A DNA stretch of 64,000 bases from Peromyscus leucopus (taxonomy: Eukaryota; Chordata; Mammalia; Rodentia; Cricetidae): positions 64,469,334-64,533,333 of the forward strand of contig NC_051084.1 of the NCBI RefSeq assembly GCF_004664715.2, written 5' to 3'. The notes beneath the pieces are model-generated. The model saw only the letters and a list, made by a program, of their open reading frames with translations, ran no database searches and was not told where the DNA came from. Each line of letters opens with the position of its first letter. Positions within the stretch are counted from its first letter, which is position 1. Positions 25,201-37,039 of the stretch are shown piece by piece. Made by a program: the position numbers and the translations under genes.

Positions 25201-25725
25201 CTGTTGAATTTATGATTAGGGGAGTCCAAGTGACTCTTAAAACAATATAGGCTTTTATTTGTTGCCCTTTGATACAGCCTAGAAGTTAAAGGAAAGTCCC
25301 TGTTTCTGAAGAGACCACACACTTCAGATACAGGGCTCTGTCTCACTGGCTCTCATCTGAAAGCTTCCTTCTAGAAGTTGCTGTGCAAGGTGACAGTGGA
25401 GAATAGCAATCAGTAGTCCTAATCAGCTGTTATGTCTATAAACCACAATAATGACAAGCATGGTAAGTTATCCTCAAAGGTTCGTAGTAGCAGTCTTCTG
25501 TAGGCTGTAACCAACATCTAATTGTACTTAAAGACCCCTCTATAAGGGGTAAATTATGCTTAGTACTAGAAACCTAGCCTAGTTCTAAACCCAGGACTAG
25601 TTAGGTCATGGGTCTTAGAGGAGAATTTAACATCACTTTACTAGACCAGTATAATTCCTGCTTTAAAAAAACACCAACTGTACAAATTGTTCAGAACTGC
25701 TGTGGTATGAGCAAGGCTTATCCAT
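22260..25725. other. AT-rich intergenic stretch, nothing recognised
   Basis: No coding frame above background, no clear young SINE or LTR. Short CA/TA runs occur near 25030-25105. Confidence 0.4.
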
Positions 25726-25729
25726 GCCC

Positions 25730-26728
25730 TGCTGGGTACCAGTTTCAGCAGAGATCAGACTGGAGAAGGGTGGATGCAGCAGGCAATATAAAGAAGTTGC
25801 ACCAGACAACAGTTTGAATTTTTTCTGAGGCTCTAGGAATATTTTATTTGATACTGTGCTCAGGAGGCAGTGTATAGAAGAGAATACTTGTTTATCTCTA
25901 TCCAAGAACCAAAGAGAATATTTTTATATCCTACAACAATGATTACATCATTCTATACTGGCATTTCAAAAAACATCTAATACAGGTATATTTTCCCAAC
26001 ATGAACCAAAACATTATTTAAAAGACATAATCATAAAATTCAGTGATTACAGTTCCTGGAGCAAGTAGACAGAGTTTAACTAGGCTGGGTTGGAGAGGCC
26101 CTTAATGTTTCCTCAAGGTCACTGTTGCCAGACCATTAGAATCTAAAAGGCTAATTCTTAACTTATAACAAGTCAAACAAAAATTCTTATCAAATTATAC
26201 TATAATCTGTTTTAAACCGATGTGTATATATATATGTGTGTGTATATTTATACTAATTTATACATCTGTATAATTTCTACAACATTCCTATCTTTCTTAT
26301 TTTTATAATCTTCTAATGATTAACTCATAATGTGAAATCATATCCTTTTTCTTGATTCTTACTTTTCAAATTTCATTTTACATCTATAAAAGTATTAATA
26401 TCTTCACTACAAAATCAGCAAAAAATGTTCCCAAACTTATTTGTGGGTTTTTTGTACTTTCCCAATCTTGGTCTTCATCTCCATTTCCACAGTTTAGTTA
26501 GAACATACTGGTCAGTCGTCTCATCAATATTAATACTTTAAAATGCATAGGTTTTATATTACTTTTTTCAATAAAGTTTATTCATTTAATTTCCTTTCCC
26601 AGACCATCTCAGACCATCAATATTTTGAGGGCAAAAGGGAACAAGTCAGTGAATCCTAAAACCACTATATAAATGATTTTATTTTTTAAGTTAAAACTAA
26701 AGGAGGAAGTGGGGCTGTATCCACTCAA
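25730..26728 (-). mobile_element. 3' LTR of ERV2 remnant
   Basis: About 1 kb that repeats at 28864-29843 in the same orientation, both starting tgctgggnaccag on the plus strand and both ending near gtatccactca. By eye the two copies differ by well over 10%, so the insertion is old. Confidence 0.8.
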
Positions 26729-26880
26729 CCAGAAACTGGACTTTGTCACACAGTTTCCTTAGCCAAACAACATTCCTACAGTCTTTTTAGCTAAGTGACG
26801 AGAACTGGAGCTTTGTCATGCAGTCTCCTTAGCCACACAACAATCATACATTCTACTGAGCTAAATGGTGAGTGGAGCCA
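26700..26880. repeat. Imperfect ~75 bp tandem duplication in the ERV remnant
   Basis: Two adjacent units share actgga-ctttgtca, cagt-tccttagcca, acaaca and agctaa text (about 26730-26800 and 26805-26875). Confidence 0.6.
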
Positions 26881-27299
26881 CCATCTTCCCCTTTTATATT
26901 TTTCGGTCAATCATTTGAAATTTCACTGTCAGTGTTCTGATGCCTCATGCTAGTCATTGAAAGATGACCGGAAAAAGAAAAATAATAAGTAAGAAAATAA
27001 AAATTATCAATCCCAAATTAATTTTTTAAAAATGGCCAAACAGTAGTGGAACCTATATATTCCGTAATAGCCTTAAGGAAAGAAGTTGAGACTCTTTCCA
27101 CTGTTGAAGAATCAATGTGAGGTTTACTTATAGCAGAAATTTTTTCAGGTAGATTACGAAAATCCAAAGAAAAACTTGAATAATCCCAAACTCCCTTAAG
27201 GTGAGCTTGAATCCTGTCCCAAGAATGTTCTGAAGCATTGTGTGATAAAGGAGTAACATAAATCCAGTGGAATTGTGAGTGACATTCTATTTTAATCTA

Positions 27300-27580
27300 A
27301 CCTTTATATTTTGAATTAATATTTTGAATTTTGATTTCCTATATAAAGCATTGCTTCTTCCAAAGCATTAAGTCTTTCCTGAATACCTCTATCCATGTGT
27401 TCCTGAATCATAAGGGCAATAGAAACATTTTTTGATAATTAATTCACATGTTGAGCTGAATGAATTTGTTTAACCAAAGCAGCAGTAGAAAAAACGAAAC
27501 TAGCTGCAATAGCAATTAATGCAGTAACTTCTAAAATTAAAGTTCCCACACAACGTTTACTTCTGCAAAAAGCATGTACA
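27300..27580 (-). pseudogene. ERV env transmembrane fragment
   Basis: On the minus strand the frame shows an Ala/Ile-rich hydrophobic stretch, then VKQIHSAQHVN, a stop, and a heptad-like NALEEAMLYIGNQ. This is the pattern of a betaretroviral envelope TM ectodomain. It is broken and isolated from any surface subunit. Confidence 0.65.
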
Positions 27581-27714
27581 ATATTATTCATAACCTGTAA
27601 CCAGAATTATCATACCAATTGCCAATATTAATAACAGGAAGTAAAATATGACATGATTGGCCTAATGTAACAAATCCTCATCTGTTACATTAGAAGTAGT
27701 ACAATTGGGCCCTG

Positions 27715-27890
27715 CCTTACTGAATGTACCAGGCTCTGCTGACTCCCCATGGGAGACCTTGACTTGGAGGAGATGGGATAGGGGGATGGTTAGGGAGGGA
27801 CAGCTGGGTGGTGGGAAGAGGGAGGAGGGGGGATCTGTGCTTGGTATGAAAAGTTAATAAAATAATTTTAATAATCAAAAATAATAAAGA
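27715..27890 (+). mobile_element. Short 5'-truncated L1 3' end inside the ERV remnant
   Basis: The sequence runs gaatgtaccaggctctgctg, ggagatgggata, a G-rich run and ttggtatgaaaagttaat with an A-rich tail, which is the rodent L1 3' UTR. It splits the ERV internal region. Confidence 0.8.
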
Positions 27891-28182
27891 AGATATTCAA
27901 TTAGAAAGAACACAGTGCTTACAAAGTATTTTAAATGAACCATTGTTAGTCTCAAAAATATATAAAGAATCAACGGTTTCACTATGTAAAATTGCACAAG
28001 GAGCTCCAACACAGGCATCTCTTGATCATTTGTATCAAACATTACTGGATAACACCTAACCAAAGGTCCCCTGCTCTGCCACCTTCTCTAACTGCAGCAG
28101 CGAAACCTACAGGCTCCTTGTCCAATTTTGGTCTCTTTTTAGGTTTCTTTTGAAAAGGAAATACTGAGGTGGCCAATCCTCC

Positions 28183-28593
28183 TTAAAATTTTAATTTCTT
28201 CTTCCTCTCAGTCACTTTCTGTTTGAAAAGACTCCCCATTCTTCTTACCTCTTTTCTCCTCATTACTAACCTCCTTTCCAAAGGATCTTTAAAAAGAAGA
28301 GGAGCAATTGATTTATTTTGGGGAGAAGTTTCTGTAGATTTTTTTACATTCAGGTAATCCCCAACTTCCATTGGAGCCAAAGCCTGCTTGCTCAATGACC
28401 AATAAGCTAAAGCATTTACAGACATGCCTTGTGGCCCATTGGATTCATACAAATATCTAATATCGTCTCCAACTTTATCCCAATTATCAATATCTAGGGA
28501 GCCTTGATCAGGAAACCAAGGACTAAACTCATGCACAAACTGTAAAATCTCACAAACTTGATTGTCATCAACTTTTATTCCTTTCTTTTTCAA
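28183..28593 (-). pseudogene. ERV gag N-terminal fragment
   Basis: An open frame of 136 codons starts MKKKGIKVDDNQ and contains SPWFPDQGSLD and W..VGDDIRYLYES. This resembles the matrix region of IAP/betaretrovirus-like Gag. It begins about 270 bases inside the 5' LTR, the expected leader distance. The frame ends early, with no capsid or nucleocapsid visible. Confidence 0.7.
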
Positions 28594-28841
28594 TTATGTT
28601 TTGAAATATCAAAAAAAAAAAAAAGCTTCCTTTCCTTAGACTCCACCTGTCACAATATATTTATTTTTTTCTTTTTTCTTATATACTCTCTTCAGCCCTA
28701 CTCAACGACCAGGGGATCTTTATTAATTCTTTCTTATTAACTACTCTCACCCAGCCCAACTCTTTGACAGGGGGTCTGCATCACCCTTGTGGGATTCTCG
28801 CTGCACCAGAAACACCTTATTAATACTTATCTTACTTCAGG

Positions 28842-28859
28842 TATCCTGTTCAGGCACCA
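28842..28859 (-). other. ERV primer binding site
   Basis: On the minus strand the sequence TGGTGCCTGAACAGGATA follows the end of the 5' LTR. It resembles the tRNA-Lys primer site (TGGCGCCTGAACAGG form). Confidence 0.7.
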
Positions 28860-28863
28860 CTTA

Positions 28864-29843
28864 TGCTGGGCACCAGCTGCAGCAGAGATCAGGACAGGAG
28901 AAGGGTGGATGGAGCAGGCGATGTAAAGAACTTGTGCCGGACAGCTGTTTGAATCTTTTCTGAGCCTCTAAGAATATTTTATTTGATACTGTGCTCAGGA
29001 AGCAGTGTAGGGAAAAGAATATACGTCTCTCTCTCTTTCCAAGGAAAAAAGTTTATTTTTATATCCTACAACAATGATTACATCAGTCTATATTTGCACT
29101 TCAAAAAATATCAAATACGTGACTGTTTTCTCAACATGAACCAAAATGTCCTTAAAAAGTCATAATCATAAAAGTCAATGATCACAGCTCCTGGAGCAAG
29201 TGGACAAAGTTTAACTAGGCGGGGGAGGAGAGGCCTTGAATGCTTCTTCATGGTCACTGTTGCCAGACTATTAGGATCTAAAAGGCTAATTCTTAACTTA
29301 TAATATGCAAAACCAACTTTCTTATCAAATTATATTATAATCTATTTTAAACCTTTGTATATATCCTAATTTATATATATACATAATTACTGCCACATTC
29401 TTGTCTTTCTTATATTTATAATTGTCTAATGATTAACCCATAATATGAAATTATATCCTTTTTCTTGATTCTTAGTTTTTTAATTTGCATTTTATATCTA
29501 TAAAAGCACTAATATATTCACTACAAAATGAGCAGAAAATGTTCCCAAACTCATTTGTGGGTTTTTTTGTACTTTCCCAATCTTCATCATCTTCTCCATC
29601 TCCATGGTCTAGTTAGAACATTCTGTTCAGCAATTTCATCAATATTAATACTTTCAAATGCGTAGGTTTTATATTACTTTTTCAATAAATTTATTCATCT
29701 TATTTCCTTTCCCAGACCATTGGAGACCATCAATATTTTGAGAGCAGGAGGGAACAAGTCAGTGAATCTTAAAACCATTATACAAATGATTTTATTTTTT
29801 AAGTAATAAAACTAAAGGAGGAAGTAGGGCTGTATCCACTCAA
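28864..29843 (-). mobile_element. 5' LTR of ERV2 remnant
   Basis: Partner of the LTR at 25730. Shared stretches include aatattttatttgatactgt and tcctacaacaatgattacat. Confidence 0.8.
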
Positions 29844-30059
29844 CTGTTAATCTCAAAATACTTTACGTTGATATGGATTGGTTTATTGTTATAAATTTAA
29901 GGTCAAATTTGGTATACTGTATGTATATTTCTATTCTTGTTTAAGGCATTATGTTTATGCAATTTATTTAAAGTTGCAATGTATAATTAAGAAATACAGA
30001 CTAATAATTAATCAGATATCACAATCAAACATATAATCTTGTTAGTTTTCTAGGTATAC

Positions 30060-31008
30060 AAAGAAATATTTTAATTTGGTAGGCAATCTTCAAACACTTC
30101 AAAGCTACAGAATATGGCATTTAAAATGTTTTAAGAAATTAGACTTTTCTGGACACTGAGACATGTCTGCTCCTGGCAGCACCAATTACTTTAGAAAGGA
30201 TGAGGGGCATTGAAAAAACTCATTGTGAAGTTCGCTTACATTGTGGAAAATACTAGCTGTTTGGGTAAGGAACTGCTCTTGCCTGGATTGCTTGGTAAAC
30301 TGGACATAGGAAGGTGACCACTGAACTTTGCCAAAACAAGGTGATATGGCCCTTCAGGTTTCTGTTTCATAAAAGAAATGGCCAGATATTCTGCAGGCTA
30401 CAGAGAAAAACAACTGATCAACTTTGCCATTAGGCAGAACAGTCATTCAAATTTCCTGCTTCACTGAAAAGTCTGTCAGACTCTCTAGGACTATAGGCTT
30501 GAAGATGGATGCCCCAATGTTACAGAAGAACATTGGGTGAGTTCCAGGCAGACAGCTGCCTGTGATTACTTGAATGTTTTAGAAGTTGCTTACAATGCAC
30601 TTCCTGTTTACTTAGGTAATATTATATTACTGTGGGGTCTTTGATGGAGTTGAAGACTAGATAGTTATAATTATAGATTTACTTAATTATGATAAAAGGT
30701 AAATTAGAAATAAAACTTTAGACTCACAATAATAAAATGGATGATAGAATAGTTTTTTAATTTTTCCAAATACAAATAGACTTTAGATATTGTAACTGTA
30801 ATTCCTTCTTGATAACTGTTTTGTTTTATGAAATTTTACTATATTAAAATGAAAAACTTCCTTTGTGATTAGACAGAGAAGGGGAAGTGTGGTGGGATGG
30901 TCTTTCTGTAGGCTGTGATTGTGTGTTGCTACCATTGGTTAATAAAGAAGCTGCTATGGCCTTGCTATGGCAAGGCAGAATAAAGCCATGCAGGGAATCC
31001 AAGCAAGA
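30060..31008 (+). mobile_element. 3' part of an LTR element: internal region plus truncated LTR
   Basis: The internal part matches, in order, the internal region of the minus-strand element at 45825-48903 (for example gtctttgatggagttgaagac and the purine tract agacagagaaggggaag). An LTR starts at about 30888 (tgtggtgggatgg, then attggttaataaagaag) and stops near 31008, where L1 sequence begins. The left limit is uncertain. Confidence 0.65.
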
Positions 31009-32485
31009 GACAATGCAAATCAAAACAGAGAGAAACGCAAATCAAAACGACTCTGATTTACCATCTTACACATGTCAGAATGGCTAAGATCAAAAACACT
31101 GGTAACAGCTTATATTGCAGAGGATGTGGAGCAAGGGGAACACTCCTACACTGTTGGTGCAAATGTAAGCTGGTACCGCCATTTTGGAAATCAGTATGGT
31201 GCTTTCTCAGAAAATTGGGAATCAATTTTCCTCAAGAATCAGCTATACCACTCTTGGACATATACCCAAGGAATGCTCAATCATACCACAAGGACACATG
31301 CTCAACTATGTTCAAAGCAGCATTATTTCTAATAGCCAGAAACTGAAAACAACCTATATGCCCTTCAACTGAAGAATGGATAAAGAAAATGTGGTACATA
31401 TACACAATGAAGTAATACTCAGCAGAGAAAAACAATGACATCATACGGTTTGCAGGCAAATGGATGGACCTAGAAAATATCATCCTGAGTGAGGTAACCT
31501 AGACTCAGAAAAACAAACATGGTATGTACTCACTCATAAGTGGATACTAGATGTAAAGCAAAGGATAACCAGACTGCAACTCACAGCTCCAAGAAGGCTA
31601 ACTAGTATAGAGAACCCTAGGAAAGACACAGGGATCACCCAGCAATGGAGAAATGGCTGAGATCTACATGAGCAAACTGGGGGTGAGGGGCGTAATGGAG
31701 GGCAAGGGTCGGGATAAAGAGAGCTTAGGGAAGCCTGATGAACTAGCTGGATCAGGAAGAGAGTGGGAGAACAAAGAAAGAGAGACCACAATAAATAAAG
31801 ACACCATGGGAATAGGAAGAAGCAGAGTGCTAGAGAGGTCCCCAGGAATCCACAAAGATGACTCCACCATAGACTACTGGCAATGGTCAAGAGGGTGCCT
31901 GAGCTGACCTACTCTGGTGATCGGATGGCCAAACACCCTAACTGTCATGATAGAACTCTCATGTAGAGACTGATGGAAGCAGATTCAGAGATCCCCGGCC
32001 AAATCCCTGGCAGAGCTCCAGGAGTCCAGTCAACCAGAGAAAGGAGGGATCATATGAGCAAGAGGTATCAAGACCATGAATGGAAAAAGTACAGAGACAA
32101 CTAGCCAAACTAATGGAAACACATGAACTGTGAACCAATAGCTGAGAAACCCCCATGGAACTGGACTAGGCCCTCTGGATAAGTGAGACAGTTGTTTAGC
32201 TTGAACTGTTTAGGGGGCCCCCAAGCAGTGAGACCATTACCTGTCCTTTCTACATGAGCCAGCTTATTGGAACCTAGTGCCTGTGCTGAGACACTTTGCT
32301 CAGTCTTGGTACAGGGAGGAGGGGACTGGACCTGCCTCAGCTGAATGTACCAGGCTCTACTGACTCCCTAGGGGAGATTTTGCCATGGAGAAGGTGGGAA
32401 TGGGGGTGATTTTGGAGGGATGACTGGGGGTGGAATCCATGTTTGATATGTAAAATGAATAGAAAAATCTCTAAATAAAAGAAAA
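31009..32485 (+). mobile_element. L1 3' portion (end of ORF2 and 3' UTR)
   Basis: The sequence runs from the L1 ORF2 C-terminal region (gaggatgtggagcaagggga, then tggtaccgccattttggaaa, then tggatggacctagaaaatat) through the 3' UTR (gaatgtaccaggctctactg) to an A-rich tail near 32484. It is 5'-truncated and lies across the LTR at 30888. Confidence 0.9.
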
Positions 32486-33005
32486 AATGTTTTATTCATT
32501 TTACATACCAACCATAGATCACTCTCCCCCCTTCTTCCCCTCCAGTCCCCCACCCCCTGCTGCCAAGACCAACCATCCCATCCTTTCCTCCAAAAGGGTG
32601 AGGCCTCCCATGGGGAGTCACCAAGGCCTGGTACATTCAGTTGAAGCAGGACTAAGCCCCTCCCCACTGCATCAAGACTGAGCAAGGTGTCCCAACATAG
32701 GTAATGGGATGCAGAAAGCCAGCTCATTGCACCAGGAACAGATCCTGATCCCACCGCCAGGAGCCCCTCAAACAGACCAAGCTACATAACTGTCTCCCAT
32801 ATTCAGAGGGCATAGTCCAGTCCCTGTCATTATAGAGCCTTCATCTAGTAACTGATGGAAGCAGATGCAGAGGGCCAGAGCCAAGCTCTAGGCTGAGCTC
32901 CAGGAGTCCAGTTGAAGAGAAAGAAGAGGATAATATGAGCAGGGGGGGGGTCAAGTTCATGATGGGGAAATCCACAGAGATAAGTAAACTAAGCTCATAG
33001 GAACT
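32486..33005 (-). mobile_element. L1 with twin-priming type 5' inversion
   Basis: From 32486 to about 32812 the sequence is the L1 3' end in reverse (ttttattcattttacatacc, later ggtacattcagttgaagcag). From about 32813 to 33005 it is upstream L1 3' UTR in forward orientation (gagccttcatctagtaactg, gatggaagcagatgcagagg). A reversed 5' segment joined to a normally oriented 3' segment is the signature of twin-primed L1 insertion on the minus strand. Confidence 0.8.
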
Positions 33006-33279
33006 CACAAAATTTAGACTGACAGCTGTTGAATCCTTCAGTTTTAATAAAACAATTACCGATCATGAAGTTCAGATGATAAAATCTGTAACTGTGAATT
33101 GCAGTACAGTTTGTTTTCTGAATTCACCAGTATTCACTTCTCATTAGAACTATAGAACAAGCTTTAGCAAGTTAAACTGTTTCACATGAAACTAGAGTGC
33201 AGTCTCATAAGCCCAAGTGTTGTGGACTGATCATCCAGAAGGTAAAGAAAAGAACAAAGAATATGAAAGCACTGATGGC

Positions 33280-33667
33280 TGCTGTGGGACGGTCTATATG
33301 TCAAATTGCTCTGATTGGTCAATAAATAAAACACTGGTTGGCCAGTGGCCAGGCAGGAAGTAGGTGGGACAAGGAGAGAGGAGAATTGTGGGAAGCAGAA
33401 GGCTGAGGCGGAGAGACACTGCAGCCGCCGCCATGATCAGCAGCATGTGAAGATGCCGGTAAGCCACCAGCCACGTGGCAAGGTATAGATTTATGGAAAT
33501 GGATTAATTTAAGCTATAAGCACAGTTAGCAAGAAGCCTGCCACGGCCATACAGTTTGTAAGCTATATAAGTCTCTGTGTTTACTTGGTTGGGTCTGAGC
33601 GGCTGTGGGACTGGCGGGTGACAAAGATTTGTCCCAACTGTGGGCAAGGCGGAAAACTCTAGCTACA
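33280..33667 (+). mobile_element. 5' LTR of young ERV
   Basis: 388 bases from TGCTGTGGGACGG to CTAGCTACA, with a CCAAT-like attggtcaataa block and an aataaa signal. It differs from the 3' LTR only at 33437 (t against c) and 33636 (a against g). Confidence 0.96.
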
Positions 33668-33669
33668 AA

Positions 33670-33687
33670 TGGCGCCCAACGTGGGGC
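33670..33687 (+). other. ERV primer binding site, tRNA-Lys
   Basis: TGGCGCCCAACGTGGGGC lies two bases after the 5' LTR. It is the tRNA-Lys primer site known from betaretroviruses. Confidence 0.92.
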
Positions 33688-34575
33688 AAAAGTTTCTACC
33701 TAAAACCTGAGAAAAGATTCTAAAATGGAGCTAAAAACAGCTTCCTAATTGTCTCTCTCAAATGAGCGGCAGCCTGCCGGTTTGAGCTACTGGCGGGTTC
33801 CTAGCGTGTGAGCTCGGTCTGCAGTATGGCGGGAATGAGGCCTCTGCAAGTGGCACATTAAGCTGCGTGGTGGATTTAGCCTTTACTAGTACAAAACAAA
33901 AAGAGGTTTCTGGGCTACACGCTGCTTGGATAAAAGCACAGACCCACGATGGCTCCCAGAGCTGGCGGAAAACGTACCACCGCCATGTTGGGAAGCTGAA
34001 GTGGGCGGAGCCAGCAGCCACAGCACCGTTTCAGTCTTAGAATGGTGCAGTTTAAAACAATAGGCTCAAGGTGATATAAAAAATAAGCCACGTAAAGATG
34101 ACTACCACACAGAGAATGTGGGTTATGTTCTCTTTGATATTTGTAACTGAAGAAAAACATTTGATTGCAAAAGCTGTTGAGTTATGCCAAAATGTATATT
34201 TTAAAGGTACCTTGACTTCGAAATTTAGCTATAAGGATATGTTGCTTTGGAAAAGAGGCTCTGCTTTTGTTTCTACAGAAAGCCAGAGGCTATGGATTTG
34301 TTCCAGATTAAGATACATCAGGTTTGACCAGCCAAGACCACCTGAAAGATCTCTGATGACACCATGGCCCAGATGATCCAACATCCAGAATCGTTTCAAG
34401 GCAACTGGCTCAGACGATACAGCCTCATGGACTATTCCATGATCCTAAAATTTTCTTTGTGTCCCCATAAGATACAGCGCCCCCCTCCAGCAGGAAGTAG
34501 TAAGAGAAGCTACGCCCAAATTCCCAAATATACCAAGCTGACTTTGGAGATGTGTAAAAGTTAAAACCTTCCCTT

Positions 34576-34601
34576 TAAAAAAAAAAAAAAGAAAGAGGAA
34601 G
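34576..34601 (+). other. ERV polypurine tract
   Basis: An uninterrupted A/G run ending gaaagaggaag directly abuts the 3' LTR and is the plus-strand primer site. Confidence 0.85.
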
Positions 34602-34989
34602 TGCTGTGGGACGGTCTATATGTCAAATTGCTCTGATTGGTCAATAAATAAAACACTGGTTGGCCAGTGGCCAGGCAGGAAGTAGGTGGGACAAGGAGAG
34701 AGGAGAATTGTGGGAAGCAGAAGGCTGAGGCGGAGAGACACTGCAGCCGCCGCCATGACCAGCAGCATGTGAAGATGCCGGTAAGCCACCAGCCACGTGG
34801 CAAGGTATAGATTTATGGAAATGGATTAATTTAAGCTATAAGCACAGTTAGCAAGAAGCCTGCCACGGCCATACAGTTTGTAAGCTATATAAGTCTCTGT
34901 GTTTACTTGGTTGGGTCTGAGCGGCTGTGGGACTGGCGGGTGACAAAGATTTGTCCCGACTGTGGGCAAGGCGGAAAACTCTAGCTACA
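34602..34989 (+). mobile_element. 3' LTR of young ERV
   Basis: 388 bases, 99.5% identical to the 5' LTR by direct comparison, followed at once by the target duplication gatggc. Confidence 0.96.
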
Positions 34990-34991
34990 GA

Positions 34992-35293
34992 TGGCTGTAG
35001 GATATCTTGCTGTACACTATGAATATGTGTTGCTATGATTGGTTAATAAAGAAGTTATAGCCAGGCAGGAAATCTGACAGACACAGGAAGAAAAAAGGCA
35101 GAGGTGGAGGAGACGTGGCAAAACATAGATTAAGAATTAATTATGGGTTAATTTAAGTATAAGGTCTAGTCAGTAATAAGACTGAGCAAATGGCCCAGCA
35201 GTTATAATTAATATAAGCTTTTGAGTGATTATTTTATAAGTGGCTATGGGACCATGGGGGGCTGGCTGGGACACAGGAAAACTTGTGGTTACA
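34992..35293 (+). mobile_element. Older LTR, target of the young ERV
   Basis: The sequence starts tggctgtaggatatc, contains gaatatgtgttgct, attggttaataaagaag and gggttaatttaagtataag, and ends gtggttaca. A degraded primer-site-like tgacacctgaaaag follows. Its first four bases are part of the young ERV's target duplication and recur at 33276-33279, so the young element landed inside its 5' edge. Confidence 0.8.
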
Positions 35294-35329
35294 ACTGACA
35301 CCTGAAAAGTTCTTAATATATCAGATTTC

Positions 35330-35830
35330 ACTCCTCCAATTTCTTTTCAGAAAAGCACAGGTCTCCCAGGAATATCAATCAAACATGTCCTATCATGTTG
35401 TAATAAGACTAAGTACATCTCCTTAAGTTAAGCCTGTGTGAGGCAACCCAGTAAGAGGAAAGGGGTCCCCAAAGCAGGCAAAAGAGTCAGAAAAAGGCCC
35501 TATTCCCACTGTTAGGAGTCCCACAATAAGACTAAATGACACAACTGTAACATGTGCGGAGAGCCTAGGTCAGTCCCATGCAAGCTCTCTGGTTGTCACA
35601 GTTCAATCTCTGTGAGCTCCAAGGATCCCAGGTTAACTGATTCTGTGGGTTTTCTTGTGGTGTCATTGACCCCTCTGCCTCCTGCAATCCTTTCTCCCTA
35701 TCAAATTCTCCACAGGTGCCTGCCCTGAGGAGATTTCTACCAGGGTCCAGAACAGAAACTACAAGAGGCTAGGATACTGATCTGAGAGATATCAAATGAA
35801 TCTAAGTACACTGAGTACTTTAGTCCACTC
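35330..35830 (-). mobile_element. L1 3' region fragment
   Basis: Reverse L1 text (aggcaaaagagtcag, cactgttaggagtccc, ctgtgggttttcttgtggtg). The same region occurs at 49420-49860. Confidence 0.75.
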
Positions 35831-35965
35831 ACATTATTCTTCTCAGTCAATTCTATCTACACAGCTTCTTTTCTGTTTTCATACTTAGCTCCTCTCATTC
35901 CCTTCTGCTATTTTCTCATATTTATCTAGTTCTTTCCATTTCTTGTTCTTCTTTGTTCCTCCAAG

Positions 35966-36070
<105 letters not shown>

Positions 36071-36079
36071 TTCATTAAC

Positions 36080-37030
36080 ACTTGTTAGTAAAAATTACAA
36101 GGTAAACTCTCAGGGACAAGTATTCTGATATGAGTCACACTTGGCAAAGACTTGATCAGCTTAATATGTGACTGACAATAGCTGTAAGTTGTAAAAAGTT
36201 CTGGCTATCTCTTAAAGGGATAGCTACAAGGGTTACAAGGGAAAGAATTAAACCAATGAGAGATTTAGAAAATGGGGAAAAGCTGCATGTACTCTTATGT
36301 GATTAATAATATCTAGACATGGTTAGTCAGATAACAGCCTTTTCTGTTAATCACCTGAATCTCAGGATCTGTACATAAATAGTCTACTGAGCCTAAAATG
36401 TTGCATAAAAATGGTATAGAAATAAGTTCAAAGTGTATATTGTTTCTTGATCAGAGTGAGGAGGTGCCAGTGAAGGAAGCTTAGAGGAACACAAGTGCTA
36501 TCGATCTCTTGAAGGACTAAGATATACCAAGGCCACCACCTGCACTATCACTTCTAGTTCGATATAATTCTTCTGAAGGGTTTTGTTCTAACAATGCCAG
36601 GCATTTGCAATTCTACTCTGTGAAAGTTCTATGAGGCCAGTGTTTACCTTGTCCATGGCTAAGGAGGGAGAACAAGACCTCTAAGTGTCTACAGTCCATA
36701 TGGCAAAATAGACCCAGTTATGAAGCATATTTAATATGTTTCTAATCATAAAATTGTACAGTAAAACAAGAAACCATCTACTAGACTATCCACAATTATG
36801 TGTGCCCATAAGATTAAGATGCAGTCATGAGATTACATGTACACATAACATGGAAATGCTCGATAAAAGAGGTGGTATCACAGCTGTTATTGCGCAAGAA
36901 ATTTACAATAAGAAACAGCCAATTTATTAAAAGGCAGTATTTCCATAATGCCTTGTGTGATGGATTCTTCTAACAGACCCTTATTTTTGATAGGTTGACC
37001 TTCTGAACTCTAGTTGTCACCTGCTGTATA
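36080..37030. other. Unclassified spacer
   Basis: About 950 bases between two reverse L1 fragments with no recognisable gene. It may be further diverged retroelement sequence. Confidence 0.35.
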
Positions 37031-37039
37031 CTCCCATGG

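Larger units (their letters stand above)
25730..29843 (-). mobile_element. Old ERV2 (betaretrovirus-like) provirus remnant
   Basis: Two ~1 kb direct LTRs bracket 2.1 kb of internal sequence. Next to the right-hand LTR, at about 28842-28859, is a tRNA-Lys-like primer binding site on the minus strand. A gag fragment follows at 28183-28593 and an env transmembrane fragment near 27300-27580. No pol was seen. The env piece has an in-frame stop and a small L1 is inserted near 27715-27890. I found no matching target duplication, so the outer ends are approximate. The element is non-functional as it stands. Confidence 0.8.
33280..34989 (+). mobile_element. Very young, complete, non-autonomous ERV2 element
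   Basis: The 1710 bp element has two 388 bp LTRs, a perfect tRNA-Lys primer binding site and a purine tract before the 3' LTR. The exact 6 bp target duplication gatggc lies at 33274-33279 and 34990-34995. The LTRs are identical in length and differ at two bases, about 0.5%. The 934 base internal region has no gag, pol or env frame (longest open frame about 90 codons), so the element must have moved using proteins from another provirus. The target is the first bases of an older LTR of related type. Confidence 0.95.

Noticed and set aside
31072..31907. Cluster of overlapping open frames as a possible gene
   Set aside because: The sequence is the L1 ORF2 end and 3' UTR. The frames are remnants or chance.
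33758..34803. Frames of 60-90 codons inside the young ERV
   Set aside because: No similarity to gag, pro, pol or env, overlapping frames on both strands, and some cross into the LTR. The element is treated as noncoding.
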